A stretch of DNA of 64,000 nucleotides from Aquabacter sediminis. Its GTDB lineage: Bacteria; Pseudomonadota; Alphaproteobacteria; Rhizobiales; Xanthobacteraceae. The stretch spans positions 57,628-121,627 of the forward strand of contig NZ_JARBFX010000013.1 in the NCBI RefSeq assembly GCF_028863665.1, given 5' to 3'. This document shows, in pieces, positions 1 through 8,754 of the stretch. The notes under the pieces are model-generated. The model was not told the origin of the DNA. It saw only the letters and a program-made list of their open reading frames with translations, and did no database searches. Both the position numbers and the translations under genes were made by a program. Every line of letters starts with the position of its first letter. The first letter of the stretch is position 1.

Positions 1-2
1 TC

Positions 3-1862
3 CTGCCCTTTCGCGCGACGTCCTCGCACGCGGGGCAGATTGACCTGCAACGGGGGCGGGACGTTTTCCCACGCGACCCGAACGAAGCGATCCGCATCTG
101 GCGCGCGGCCGTCACGGCGGGCCAGTTGACCGCCGAGGATCTCGGACAAGCCGGCCTTGCCGCCTATGAAGCGGGGCGCGATGGAGAAGCCCTGGCCCTG
201 TTCCAGGCCGCAGCGGCGGAAAAGCCGTCCGCGCCGGCCTTCCATGCCAATGCCGGGCTGATCCTCCTGTCCGATCCCCGGCGCCGGCAGGCGGCGGTGG
301 AGAGCCTCAACCGGGCGCTGGCGCTGGAGCCCAACCATGTGGGTGCCCTCCTCAACCTGGCGGCCGTCTGCCTGGACGGAAAGCGCTTTCCCGAGGCGCT
401 CAACCTCTTTCGCCGGGTGCTCCAAAAGGAGCCCGACAACGTCACCGCCCGCCTCGGCGCCGCCAATGCCAGCCGGCAGATCTGCCAGTGGGGCAGCGTG
501 GAAGAGGACGAGGCGTCCCTCGCGCGCCTGCTGGAGCGCACCGGAACGCCGGTGAGCCCCTTCATCCTCCTGTCGTCCCATGTCACGCCCGCCGATCACC
601 TGCGGGCCGCGCGGCTCTATGCGCGCTCTCTGCGCTTTTCGCCGGCCGACCGCCTGCCGCCCGCGCCCCAGGCGCCGGCCGGCCGGCCGATCCGCGTGGG
701 ATATCTGTCCAGCGACTTCTACCATCACGCCACGGCCTTCCTGGCTGTGGAGCTGTTCGAGCGGCACGACCGGTCCGCCTTCGAGCTTTACGCCTATTCG
801 CACGGCCCGGACGATGGCTCGGCCATGCGGCGCCGCGTGATGGCGGGGTTCGATCATTTCGTGGAGGTGGGGCACCTCTCAGCCAGCGCGGCGGCCCAGC
901 GCATCCGCGCCGACGGCATCGACATATTGGTGGACCTAAAGGGCTATACGCTCGGCTGCCGCACCGAGATCCTGGCCCTGCGGCCCGCGCCGGTGCAGGT
1001 GAGCTTCCTCGGCTATCCCGGCACCATGGGCGCCGATTTCATGGACTACATCATCGGCGATCGGGTGGTCACCCCCCTCGCCCACGCCGGCCATTATGAC
1101 GAGAAGATCGTCCAGCTTCCCGGCGCCTACCAGCCCAATGACAGCCGCCGCGCCATCGCCGAGACGACGCCCAGCCGTGCCGCCTGCGGGCTGCCGGAGA
1201 AGGGCTTCGTCTTCTGCTGCTTCAACAACACCTACAAGATCACGCCGGCTCTGTTCCGGCTCTGGATGCGGCTGCTGGCGCAGGTGCCGGGATCGGTGCT
1301 CTGGCTGTTCGAGGCCAATGCCACCGCGCGAGACAATCTCTTTTATGAGGCCGCGAGCGCCGGCATCGACCCGGACCGGCTGATCTTCGCACCGCGCATG
1401 GACCTGGCTGATCATCTCGCCCGCCACGCGCATGCGGACCTCTTCCTCGACACCCTGCCCTACAACGCCCACACCACGGCCAGCGATGCCCTGTGGGCCG
1501 GTGTCCCGGTTCTCACCTGCAGGGGCGAGAGCTTCGCCGCGCGGGTGGCGGCAAGCCTCCTCACCGCAGTCGGCCTGCCCGCCCTCATCACCACGACACT
1601 TGCGGACTATGAGGCCCTCGCTCTGGCCCTGGCACGCGATCCGGTCCGGCTCGCGGCGATGAAGGCGCACCTCAAGGAAGAGCGCGCGCGCGCCCCCCTC
1701 TTCGATGCCAGCGCTTTCACCCGGGGCCTGGAGGCCGCCTTCCGCCGCATGCACGCCTTGCGGCAGGCGGGGAAGGCGCCCGAAGCCATTGTCGTCCCTG
1801 CGGCCGAGGCTCAGCCGATGTCGAAGGACACGCCCTGCGCCAGCGGCAAGGCGGTGGAATAG
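3..1862 (+). CDS. TPR protein with O-GlcNAc transferase-like (GT41/SPINDLY) domain, 5' partial
   Basis: Predicted soluble glycosyltransferase. Characterised family members move GlcNAc from UDP-GlcNAc to Ser/Thr of proteins; the donor and acceptor here are unknown. The frame is open from base 3 with no stop, so the true start lies outside the window; the first start codon inside is a TTG at 126. Counting from that TTG, residues 1-110 hold TPR-like helical repeats (e.g. ALEPNHVGALLNLAAVCLD). About 188-500 match the GT41 catalytic region: RVGYLSSDFYHH, VDLKGYT, PVQVSFLGYPGTMG, FCCFNNTYKITP and HTTASDALWAGVPVLT. The last 52 bases overlap the convergent dehydrogenase gene. Bacterial homologues often modify surface proteins or flagellin, but the upstream context is not visible. 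Confidence 0.85.
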   Translation: MPFRATSSHAGQIDLQRGRDVFPRDPNEAIRIWRAAVTAGQLTAEDLGQAGLAAYEAGRDGEALALFQAAAAEKPSAPAFHANAGLILLSDPRRRQAAVESLNRALALEPNHVGALLNLAAVCLDGKRFPEALNLFRRVLQKEPDNVTARLGAANASRQICQWGSVEEDEASLARLLERTGTPVSPFILLSSHVTPADHLRAARLYARSLRFSPADRLPPAPQAPAGRPIRVGYLSSDFYHHATAFLAVELFERHDRSAFELYAYSHGPDDGSAMRRRVMAGFDHFVEVGHLSASAAAQRIRADGIDILVDLKGYTLGCRTEILALRPAPVQVSFLGYPGTMGADFMDYIIGDRVVTPLAHAGHYDEKIVQLPGAYQPNDSRRAIAETTPSRAACGLPEKGFVFCCFNNTYKITPALFRLWMRLLAQVPGSVLWLFEANATARDNLFYEAASAGIDPDRLIFAPRMDLADHLARHAHADLFLDTLPYNAHTTASDALWAGVPVLTCRGESFAARVAASLLTAVGLPALITTTLADYEALALALARDPVRLAAMKAHLKEERARAPLFDASAFTRGLEAAFRRMHALRQAGKAPEAIVVPAAEAQPMSKDTPCASGKAVE

Positions 1863-3337
1863 TTCACCGTATTGGTGGCCCGGCGCATATAGGCCTTCCA
1901 GGCGTCCGAGCCGGATTCGCGGCCGCCGCCCGTCTCCTTTTCGCCGCCGAATGCGCCACCAATCTCGGCGCCGGACGTGCCGATATTGACATTGGCGATG
2001 CCGCAATCGGAGCCATCCGCCGCCAGGAAGCGTTCCGCCTCGCGCACATTGAGCGTGAAGATGGAGGAGGACAGGCCCGCCGCCACCGCGTTGTGGGCCT
2101 CCAGCACCGCGTCAAAGTCGGTGTATTTCATCACGTAGAGGATGGGCGCGAAGGTCTCTTCCAGAACCGGCCCGCACTGGCGGGGCATTTCCACCAAGGC
2201 CGGGCGCACATAATAGGCGCCCTCCGGCCCCGCCTCCGTCACCCGCTCGCCGCCGAACACCGTGCCGCCTTCGGCCTTCGCGGCGATAAGCGCGCGCTCC
2301 ATGCCCTCGAAGGCAGCGCGGTCCACCAGCGGTCCCACCAGGGCAGAGGTGGTGAGCGGATTGCCCAAGGACACGCTGCCATAGGCGGCCTTCAGGCGCG
2401 GAACGAGGGTGTCATAGACGCTCTCATGGACGAACAGGCGGCGCAGCGTGGTGCAGCGCTGGCCCGCCGTGCCCATGGCGCCGAAGGCGATGGCGCGCAG
2501 CGCCATGTCGAGATCCGCGGAGGGGCAGACAATCCCCGCATTGTTGCCGCCCAGTTCCAGGATGGACCGGGCAAAGCGCCGGGCGAGGCGCGGCCCCACC
2601 TCGCGGCCCATGCGGGTGGAGCCCGTGGCCGAGACCAGAGGCACGCGGGGATGGTCCACCAACACCTCGCCGATGGCCCGGTCGCCGATCAGGACCTGGC
2701 TGAGATGGGCCGGGGCATCGCCGAAGCGGGCGAGCGCGCGCTCGAACACCGCCTGGGAGGCGAGCGCCGTGAGCGGGGTCTTTTCCGAGGGCTTCCACAC
2801 CACCGGATTGCCGCACACCAGCGCCAGCGCCGCGTTCCAGGACCAAACCGCGACGGGGAAATTGAAGGCCGAGATGATGCCGGTGACGCCGAGGGGATGC
2901 CATGTCTCCATCATGCGATGGCCCGCGCGCTCGGTGGCGATGGTGAGGCCATAAAGCTGGCGGGAAAGGCCGACGGCGAAGTCGCAGATGTCGATCATCT
3001 CCTGCACTTCGCCCAGGCCCTCGGAGGCGATCTTGCCGGCCTCGATGGAGACGAGGCGCCCCAGATCCGCCTTGGCAGCCCGCAATTCCTCGCCCAGCAG
3101 CCGTACCAGTTCGCCCCGCCGGGGCGCGGGCACAAGGCGCCACGCCTTGAACGCCGCGTGGGCGGCATCGATGGCGGCGGCAGCCTCGCTCGCCGAGACG
3201 GTGCGCAGATGGCCGATGGCCTCACCGGTCACGGGGCTGAAGGACACTATGTCGCCGCCCGTCCAGGCCGCACGAGCGACGCCGAGGCGATCGAGGAGCA
3301 CGGCGGTTTCCTGCTTCAGGTCAAGCGTCTCGGGCAT
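1811..3337 (-). CDS. amaB: Aldehyde dehydrogenase, ALDH7 type (alpha-aminoadipate semialdehyde / piperideine-6-carboxylate dehydrogenase)
   Basis: NAD(P)-dependent cytosolic enzyme expected to oxidise alpha-aminoadipate semialdehyde (in equilibrium with piperideine-6-carboxylate) to 2-aminoadipate in lysine/pipecolate catabolism. The 508 residues match the usual length. Visible motifs are FNFPVAVWSWN (about 158), WKPSEKTPLT (181), general base E261 in LELGGNN, and nucleophile C295 in AGQRCTTLRR. The C-terminal signature GGAFGGEKETGGGRESGSD is typical of the antiquitin branch and separates it from other ALDH families. It is divergent from a LysR gene across a 140-base gap that is AT-rich near the regulator, so that regulator probably controls it. 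Its 3' end overlaps the convergent glycosyltransferase gene by 52 bases. The family call is firm; the exact substrate is inferred from the family. Confidence 0.82.
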   Translation of the reverse strand: MPETLDLKQETAVLLDRLGVARAAWTGGDIVSFSPVTGEAIGHLRTVSASEAAAAIDAAHAAFKAWRLVPAPRRGELVRLLGEELRAAKADLGRLVSIEAGKIASEGLGEVQEMIDICDFAVGLSRQLYGLTIATERAGHRMMETWHPLGVTGIISAFNFPVAVWSWNAALALVCGNPVVWKPSEKTPLTALASQAVFERALARFGDAPAHLSQVLIGDRAIGEVLVDHPRVPLVSATGSTRMGREVGPRLARRFARSILELGGNNAGIVCPSADLDMALRAIAFGAMGTAGQRCTTLRRLFVHESVYDTLVPRLKAAYGSVSLGNPLTTSALVGPLVDRAAFEGMERALIAAKAEGGTVFGGERVTEAGPEGAYYVRPALVEMPRQCGPVLEETFAPILYVMKYTDFDAVLEAHNAVAAGLSSSIFTLNVREAERFLAADGSDCGIANVNIGTSGAEIGGAFGGEKETGGGRESGSDAWKAYMRRATNTVNYSTALPLAQGVSFDIG

Positions 3338-3477
3338 GGTCTTCTCCGCACGGGTTCACCCCGCCTTCGCACGGCCGCGCAGGACGCGGCGATGGGGCGG
3401 TTCATTCATTCGGTCAATGCATGATAATCAAGCGGCCAATGCCGCTACAGCGACGTTTTCGACTTTGTTGATGCGAG

Positions 3478-4383
3478 ATGGGAATGAACCTCACGCGCAG
3501 CCTCATCCCGGACCTGGGGGTTTTCCAGGCCTTTGCCTGCGCCGCCCGCCACGGCAGCTTCACCCGCGCGGCGGAGGAATTGAACCTCACCCAGAGCGCG
3601 GTCAGCCGGCAGATCCGCACCCTGGAGACCCAGCTGGGCGTCGTGCTGTTCGAGCGCGTGCGCAAGCGCGTGGTGCTCTCGGAAGCGGGGCGGGCCTTGC
3701 TGCCGCAGGTGGCGCGGCTGCTGGACCAGAGCGAGGAGATCATGCGCCGGGCGCTGGCCGCCTCCGACGGCAAGGCGCTGCTCACCATCGCCACCTTGCC
3801 GAGCTTCGGCAGCCGCTGGCTCATGCGCCGCCTGCCGGGCTTCCTGAAGCTCCATCCCGGCATCAGCTTCAATATCGCCTGCCATCGCGGACCTTTCGAT
3901 CTGTCGCGCGGGGATTTCGACGTGGCCATTCATTATGGCCAGCCCGTCTGGCCCCATGCCAGTTGCACCTATCTGTGCGACGAACTCATCGTGCCCGTGG
4001 CGAGCCCCGCCTTCGCCAGCCAGCCGTCCACGCCCGACGGCATCGCGCACGGCCCCCTCCTTCACCTGAGCACCCGCCCCAAGCTGTGGAGCCAATGGTT
4101 CGAGGCGCAGGGCCTGGCGGAAGTGAATGCATTCCAGGGCCACCATTTCGACCAGTTCAACATGGTCATCGAGGCGGCCCTCGCGGGTGCCGGCTTCGCC
4201 CTGCTGCCGCGCTATCTCATCGAGGAGGAACTGGCGGCCGGCCGGCTCCTGGAAGCCTGCCCGCGCCCCTTCTCCAGCGCGCAGAGCTATTACATCGTCC
4301 TGCCGGAGGGAAAGCAGGAGACGCCCGCCGTCCAGGCGTTCAGGTCCTGGCTTCTGACGCAGGTCTCCACCTATCGGGCCTGA
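3478..4383 (+). CDS. LysR-family transcriptional regulator (GcvA-like)
   Basis: DNA-binding regulator of 301 residues, the normal LysR length. The N-terminal winged helix-turn-helix spans about residues 12-70 (GSFTRAAEELNLTQSAVSRQI, then LGVVLFERVRKRVVLSEAGR), followed by an effector-binding domain from about residue 95. The pattern FDVAIHYGQPVWPHASC resembles the GcvA/AmpR branch. There are two in-frame ATGs (3478, 3484) and the upstream Shine-Dalgarno sequence is weak, so the start could be six bases later. Its position divergent from the ALDH7 gene is the classical arrangement for a LysR protein controlling its neighbour; the inducer is unknown, though a lysine or pipecolate breakdown product is plausible. 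Confidence 0.88.
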   Translation: MGMNLTRSLIPDLGVFQAFACAARHGSFTRAAEELNLTQSAVSRQIRTLETQLGVVLFERVRKRVVLSEAGRALLPQVARLLDQSEEIMRRALAASDGKALLTIATLPSFGSRWLMRRLPGFLKLHPGISFNIACHRGPFDLSRGDFDVAIHYGQPVWPHASCTYLCDELIVPVASPAFASQPSTPDGIAHGPLLHLSTRPKLWSQWFEAQGLAEVNAFQGHHFDQFNMVIEAALAGAGFALLPRYLIEEELAAGRLLEACPRPFSSAQSYYIVLPEGKQETPAVQAFRSWLLTQVSTYRA

Positions 4384-4386
4384 GCC

Positions 4387-4842
4387 TTACGTCAGATCCA
4401 TGCGGTAGCGCACGAAGTCGTCGGCCGGCAGGAAGCTGTCATAGAGCCGGCGGGCGGGATTGTCGGCGCGGGTGTGCCAGTAGAGCCGCGCCCAGCCCCG
4501 CGCGCGGCCGAGATCCACCAGGTCCTGGATCAAGGCCCGCCCGACGCCCTTGCCGCGCACCTGCGGATCGACGAACAGGTCCTCCAGGTAGCAGATGGGA
4601 TCGCGCACCCAGGTGCCCTCATGCAGCACGCACAGGCTGAAGCCCACCGGGCGACCCTCGGCCAGGGCGAGGCGGCCGAAGAGAGGGGAGGCGGGATCCA
4701 GGATGCGGGACCAGGTGTGGGCCGTCGTCGCCTCCGGCACGCGCGCCGCGTAGAAGGCATTGTAGCCGGCCCACAGATCCCGCCATGCCGCGCCGTCCGC
4801 AGCTTCCATGTTCCGGATGATCATATCTGTTGCGCCCGCCAT
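4387..4842 (-). CDS. GNAT-family N-acetyltransferase
   Basis: A 151-residue acetyl-CoA-dependent N-acetyltransferase of unknown substrate, the usual size for a single-domain GNAT. The acetyl-CoA binding signature is in LFVDPQVRGKGVGRALIQDL (motif A, R/Q-x-x-G-x-G/A) at about residues 90-109; the C-terminal WHTRADNPARRLYDSF is the typical beta6-alpha region. The start at 4842 is preferred because AGGACGG precedes it; an ATG six codons later (4824) lacks a Shine-Dalgarno sequence. It ends three bases from the convergent LysR stop, with no room for a terminator. Confidence 0.82.
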   Translation of the reverse strand: MAGATDMIIRNMEAADGAAWRDLWAGYNAFYAARVPEATTAHTWSRILDPASPLFGRLALAEGRPVGFSLCVLHEGTWVRDPICYLEDLFVDPQVRGKGVGRALIQDLVDLGRARGWARLYWHTRADNPARRLYDSFLPADDFVRYRMDLT

Positions 4843-5039
4843 CTCGCCGTCCTGTGTCCCTCGTCGTTTCCCATGCCCGGAGATGGCCCCACGGCCCGGC
4901 TCTCAAGCACCAAAGAGGCGCACCTCACAACAGCGGGCCCAAGGGAAGGACACGCCCTGCGATTTGGCCCATGTCAATGCCACCCCTCCCGATCCGGTCA
5001 AATGATGCAGCGCACGCTCAGCTTGACCTGAAGCGGGCG

Positions 5040-5459
5040 ATGCGGAAGAAGCGGGGCATGGGCGGGGGCCGATTGCACAGGGGTTCGCGACGGGCGGTCG
5101 CCGCGCTTTATGCGCTGGCGATGCTGCTGCTTGGCTTTGCCCACCAGCCGGTGGCGCAGGCCAATCCCCAAATCGACCTGTCCGCTTTCGCTTTGCCCGA
5201 TGGCAGTTGGCCGGATTTGTGCCGCAGCCAGGAGGACACGCCCCACGACGACTCCGGCGGCGCGGCCCGAGGGCTGATGACCTGCGCGGCCTGCCTGCTG
5301 GTGCACGGCGGCGGTCTTCTGCCCAGCCCCATGGCCTTGCCCGCGCCCATCGGCTCCTGGCGCGCGGCGCCAGCGGTGCAAGTGGCGCGCGCGGTGCCGG
5401 GACGGGCCATGACGGCGCACCAGGCGCGAGCGCCACCGGGGATCGCACGGCCGACCTGA
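5040..5459 (+). CDS. Small exported or membrane protein, DUF2946-like
   Basis: A 139-residue protein of unknown function. It has a basic N-terminus followed by one hydrophobic segment at about residues 18-40 (AVAALYALAMLLLGFAHQP) that could be a signal peptide or anchor, then a mature part with a C-x-x-C motif (MTCAACLLVHGG) near residue 83. This layout resembles DUF2946, a family often found beside copper or cytochrome oxidase genes, but the match is from pattern alone. I chose the ATG at 5040 because the open frame further upstream is unlike protein and lies over the promoter of the GNAT gene. A DUF983 gene follows after 70 bases on the same strand. Confidence 0.5.
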   Translation: MRKKRGMGGGRLHRGSRRAVAALYALAMLLLGFAHQPVAQANPQIDLSAFALPDGSWPDLCRSQEDTPHDDSGGAARGLMTCAACLLVHGGGLLPSPMALPAPIGSWRAAPAVQVARAVPGRAMTAHQARAPPGIARPT

Positions 5460-5529
5460 GCCGGCGCGGTGGATCGTCCCGCGCTGTCCCCTGGCAGGGC
5501 CGCTTTGGCCCGGAATACGAAATCTCATC

Positions 5530-6048
5530 ATGTCGAACCTGGATTTCGACGCGCATGCGCGCGTCAGCGGGCGCGCGCGTCCCGCTTTGTCCGTGCGTCC
5601 CGTCTATGCCGATAACGGCTTCAACCCGCCCCGCCCTGTGGCGCTCGCCCTGCGACGCGGCTGGGCCGGTTGCTGCCCGGCCTGTGGCGGCGGGCCCGTG
5701 GTGACCGGCTTTGCCGAATTGGAAGAGGCTTGCCCGTGCTGCGGCGAGGCGTTGCATCATGGCCGCGTGGGCAATGCCATCGCGCTTTTGGTCGGCCCGG
5801 TGGCGCTCGCCCTCGCGCTTCTGGTGGCGGGGGTGCTGGAGGAAGTGGGCGGCGTTTCCCTTCTCCTGGAACTGGCCATCAGCGAGGCGGTGGCGCTCGC
5901 CACGGCATTGGCCCTGCTGCCGCGCGCCAAGGGGCTGCTGGTGGCCTATGCCTGGAGCCGGCATGTGGGCGGCTTCGACCCGCTCCTGGAGGGGGAGCCG
6001 GATTCGCAGCTTGCCTCCCGCCTCGCGCGGGCCGGCAAAGCCCACTGA
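5530..6048 (+). CDS. DUF983 family membrane protein
   Basis: A 172-residue predicted inner-membrane protein. It begins with a zinc-ribbon-like pair, CCPACGGG (about residue 49) and CPCCGEAL (about 70), followed by two hydrophobic helices (about 85-105 and 110-135) and the tail LVAYAWSRHVGGFDP. This C-x-x-C pair plus two-helix layout is characteristic of DUF983, a family frequently placed near cytochrome c oxidase genes in alphaproteobacteria, which are not in this window. No clear Shine-Dalgarno precedes the ATG, so the start is less certain than the family. Confidence 0.75.
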   Translation: MSNLDFDAHARVSGRARPALSVRPVYADNGFNPPRPVALALRRGWAGCCPACGGGPVVTGFAELEEACPCCGEALHHGRVGNAIALLVGPVALALALLVAGVLEEVGGVSLLLELAISEAVALATALALLPRAKGLLVAYAWSRHVGGFDPLLEGEPDSQLASRLARAGKAH

Positions 6049-6161
6049 TCCCCCCGCCCTGCCGGGCGTTTCCGGGCCTGGCCCCGGTTCCGCCCGGCAG
6101 TCAGATGGGAACCCATAAGCCTTCCTGCTGTTGCCCTTCTTGGAACATCGAGGGAGGTGAG

Positions 6162-7310
6162 ATGGAGCACGTCGAATACGTGGTCGAAACTCTGAACGGC
6201 TCTCTGGCCTGGGTTCCGAGCTGGGTCGTGAGCCTCATCGTCTTTCTCCTGGCCGTCCTGCTGGCGCGGTTCCTCCATGGGATCGCGTTTCGCATCCTCA
6301 CCCGCGTCGTGGCGGGGATGGACCTGTTCTGGCGCTCCCTCGTGTCGCGCACGGAGGGGCCCACGCGGCTGGCGGCCATTACGGTGGCACTGGGGTTCGC
6401 GGCCAGCATCGCGCCCCTGACGGTGCGCGAGACCGCGCTCGTGCAGCAAGGCCTCGCCTTGTGCTTCATCGCCCTGGTGGCATGGCTGGCCAATACGGCG
6501 CTGCACATCTGGGTGACGGTTTACCTGCGGCGCTTCAAGCTCGATGCCGACGACAATCTCCTGGCCCGCAAGCACGTCACCCAGACACGCATCCTGCGCC
6601 GGGCGGCGGGCACCATCATCTTCACCCTCGCCTTGTCGGCCGCCCTCATGTCATTTGAGGAAGTCCGGCAATACGGCGTCAGCCTTCTGGCCTCGGCGGG
6701 CGTCGCCGGCATCGTGCTCGGCCTTGCGCTTCAGCCGGTGCTGAAGAACCTGTTCGCAGGCATCCAACTTGCGGTCACCCAGCCCATCCGCATCGACGAC
6801 GCGCTGCTGGTGGAAGGGGAATGGGGCAAGGTGGAGGACATCACCTCCACCTATGTGGTGCTGAAGCTCTGGGACTGGCGCCGCCTGATCCTGCCGCTGA
6901 GCTATTTCATGGAAAAGCCGTTCCAGAACTGGACACGGGAAGGCTCGGCGCTCATCGGCTCGGTGATGATCTATCTCGATTACCGGGTACCGGTGGCGGC
7001 AGTGCGCAAGAAGGTGGAGGAGATCGCGTCCGCCTCCCTGCTGTGGGACCGGCAGGTGGTGAATGTGGCGGTGACGGACTTCCGCGAGACCGTGATGGAA
7101 GTGCGCATCCTGGTGAGCGCAGTCCATGCGGGCGCCGCCTTCGACCTCAGATGCGAGGTGCGCGAGAAGCTGATCGCCTTCTTGCAGGAGGCCCATCCCG
7201 AGGCCCTGCCCCGCCTGCGGGCGGAAGTGGTGAACGAGCGGCCCAATGCCCCGGCCGCGCTTTCCGAACGCTCAAGGGCACAGGCGCAAAAGGCCCTGGC
7301 CAACGCCTGA
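6162..7310 (+). CDS. MscS-family mechanosensitive channel
   Basis: A 382-residue inner-membrane channel expected to open under membrane tension and release solutes during hypo-osmotic shock. There are about four to five hydrophobic helices (around 20-42, 70-90, 100-120, 150-170, 180-200). The pore-lining helix and beta-domain entry appear as GVAGIVLGLALQPVLKNLFA, then QLAVTQPIRIDDALLVEG and WGKVEDITSTYVVLKLWD, which are hallmarks of MscS. The ATG at 6162 is chosen because AGGGAGGTGAG lies directly upstream; the frame is open much further 5' but without a ribosome site. A perfect hairpin follows the stop. Confidence 0.87.
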   Translation: MEHVEYVVETLNGSLAWVPSWVVSLIVFLLAVLLARFLHGIAFRILTRVVAGMDLFWRSLVSRTEGPTRLAAITVALGFAASIAPLTVRETALVQQGLALCFIALVAWLANTALHIWVTVYLRRFKLDADDNLLARKHVTQTRILRRAAGTIIFTLALSAALMSFEEVRQYGVSLLASAGVAGIVLGLALQPVLKNLFAGIQLAVTQPIRIDDALLVEGEWGKVEDITSTYVVLKLWDWRRLILPLSYFMEKPFQNWTREGSALIGSVMIYLDYRVPVAAVRKKVEEIASASLLWDRQVVNVAVTDFRETVMEVRILVSAVHAGAAFDLRCEVREKLIAFLQEAHPEALPRLRAEVVNERPNAPAALSERSRAQAQKALANA

Positions 7311-7315
7311 GTGGG

Positions 7316-7345
7316 ATGCCCCGCCTCTGTTGGGAGGCGGGGCAT
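7316..7345. terminator. Bidirectional hairpin terminator between mscS-like and ridA-like genes
   Basis: A perfect 12-bp inverted repeat (atgccccgcctc / gaggcggggcat) with a 6-base loop lies between two converging stop codons (7310 and 7352). It has no long T tract, so intrinsic termination is likely but not certain. Confidence 0.7.
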
Positions 7346-7351
7346 GGTGCG

Positions 7352-7696
7352 TCAGCCGCGCGCGGCGACGATGATGATCTCAACCAGATATTTGGGCGCC
7401 GCGAGGCGGGATTCGCCGGTGGCGCGGGCAGGCGCGTTGTTGGGGTCGACCCAGCTGTCCCACACGGCGTTCATGGCGGCGAAGTCGTTCATGTCGGCAA
7501 GCCAGATGGTGGCCGACAGCAGCCGCGACTTATCCGTTCCGGCGCGGGCGAGCAGGCTGTCCACGGACTCCAGGATCGCCTTGGTCTGGCTGGCCACATC
7601 CGGCCCTTCGCCCACCTGGCCGGCCAGGTAGACCGTGTCGCCGTGGATCACGGCCTGGCTCATGCGGGGACCCTTGTCGAGCCGCTCGATGCTCAT
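7352..7696 (-). CDS. RidA family protein (YjgF/YER057c/UK114)
   Basis: A 114-residue cytosolic protein of the Rid family, whose characterised members hydrolyse reactive enamine/imine intermediates such as 2-aminoacrylate to keto acids plus ammonia. Visible family features are TVYLAGQVG (about 19-27), the substrate-loop region ESRLAAPKYLVEIIIVA and WLADMNDFAAMNAVWDSWV. The binding-site Arg of archetypal RidA (in a C-x-R-x-x-x-x-V-A-x-L context) is replaced by a GESRLAAPKYL arrangement, suggesting a Rid subfamily other than RidA proper. The start at 7696 is supported by an AAGGAAGGACG upstream. A paralogue lies at 62768-63133. Confidence 0.85.
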   Translation of the reverse strand: MSIERLDKGPRMSQAVIHGDTVYLAGQVGEGPDVASQTKAILESVDSLLARAGTDKSRLLSATIWLADMNDFAAMNAVWDSWVDPNNAPARATGESRLAAPKYLVEIIIVAARG

Positions 7697-8201
7697 CGTC
7701 TCGTCCTTCCTTGATGACCGCTTCCGGCGGACGCCGGTGCGCTGACGTTCGGCGGCCCCTCCACGCCTCGGCACCGCCTGGACAGCGGGCGGACGGACTG
7801 CAGGTGTCGCCTCGGCCCGCCTCTAGCACCGCCCCCGCGCCTTCGCCAGCCCCGGCCGGACAGCCGCCAAAACGGCTCGAGAAATAAAAGGAAATGATAC
7901 AAAGAACTCGGCACCGAAAGAATAAGTAATAAATCTCACATTACATGCTATGCGGATCATTTTTCATCACATCGATCTAAAAAACCACAATTGCGTCACG
8001 ATCTCTCAGCAAAACGCACCCGTCCAGGCAACGCTTACGTGGCGAAAGCCGGAGCACACGAGATCCACTTCCGCCGCGGCCGCGGAGTCGAGGCGGGGTT
8101 GCGGATGCAACGACGCAACGAAACCAAGCGGTCTCAAGCAGGAAGCCAAGGCGTGTCCCCGATCCCACAGCGCGGATGCGGGAGCCAAGACGAGGGTCAA
8201 G
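7697..8201. promoter_or_regulatory. Intergenic region with AT-rich patch upstream of the precursor-peptide genes
   Basis: 505 bases without a convincing gene, between the divergent ridA-like gene and the first precursor gene. About 7875-7990 is strikingly A/T-rich for this chromosome (e.g. gaaataaaaggaaatgatac) and is the likely promoter region of the peptide genes. I could not fix a -35/-10 pair. The bases from 7990 to 8201 would form a 5' leader of about 200 bases. Confidence 0.4.
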
Positions 8202-8702
8202 ATGATGAACGTGGCTTTAGATACCCCAGTGAATCCGCGGTTCCAGAAATTCCAGGACATTCTGGCGGAGACCTTGAAGGATCCGGCGCAGGCCGCCCGC
8301 TACAATGAGCAGGTCACCAATCCCGCCGCCCTGATGACCTTTTTCGCGGAACGCGGCCTGCCCCTTCGCCAGAGCGAGGCGGACGGCATTTTCGGTGTCG
8401 GCCAAGAGGCCGCCACGCGCCTCGAGGCCCTTCGGCAGTCGGGGGAACTGACTGACGCGGAACTGGAAGCGTTGTCCGGCGGCCTGTCCTGGCTGAAGAT
8501 CGGCGCAGCAGCCGGCATCTTGGCAGGGATCGTGGTCGGCGGAGCCTGTGCGCCTGCAGTGGCGGGCGGGGCGATAGCCCTTCAAAGCTTGCAGTTTCTG
8601 GGCTTGGCCGCCGCGAGCACCGGTGCGGGAGCCACCGCGGGTGGTGCAGTCGGGGCCGTGGCCGGCTACGCGGCTGAGAAGATCTACGACCTGTTCAATT
8701 AA
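8202..8702 (+). CDS. Putative RiPP/bacteriocin precursor with Nif11-like double-glycine leader (peptide 1)
   Basis: A 166-residue two-part protein. Residues 1-94 look like a helical acidic leader in the Nif11/nitrile-hydratase-leader style (FQDILAETLKDPAQAARYN, then ELTDAELEALSGG), ending in Gly93-Gly94, the usual cut site of C39-type peptidase transporters. Residues 95-166 form a hydrophobic, Gly/Ala-rich core (LSWLKIGAAAGILAGIVVGG) with a single Cys116 in GGACA and glycine-zipper-like repeats. The start at 8202 (or the ATG at 8205) fits a leader of normal size; GAGGG precedes it. A second precursor of the same design follows after 52 bases. No modifying enzyme or exporter is encoded nearby, so processing in trans is assumed. 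The family call rests on pattern recognition. Confidence 0.65.
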   Translation: MMNVALDTPVNPRFQKFQDILAETLKDPAQAARYNEQVTNPAALMTFFAERGLPLRQSEADGIFGVGQEAATRLEALRQSGELTDAELEALSGGLSWLKIGAAAGILAGIVVGGACAPAVAGGAIALQSLQFLGLAAASTGAGATAGGAVGAVAGYAAEKIYDLFN

Positions 8703-8754
8703 CAGACTGCGCGGCTTCAACGCTGCAAGAGAACGACATATTCAGGAGACCAGA

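Noticed and set aside
936..2006. Long open frame on the minus strand over the glycosyltransferase gene (and similar frames such as 2093-3424, 11118-12341, 14904-15851, 18931-20106, 34897-37227, 52697-54637)
   Set aside because: Each is the antisense or frame-shifted shadow of a clearly conserved gene; compositions are dominated by Arg/Gly/His/Ala or Pro/Ser/Arg as expected from GC-rich shadows, with no recognisable domain or ribosome site.
5670..6161. N-terminal extension of the MscS-type gene
   Set aside because: The open frame is the shadow of the DUF983 gene; AGGGAGGTGAG before the ATG at 6162 marks the true start.
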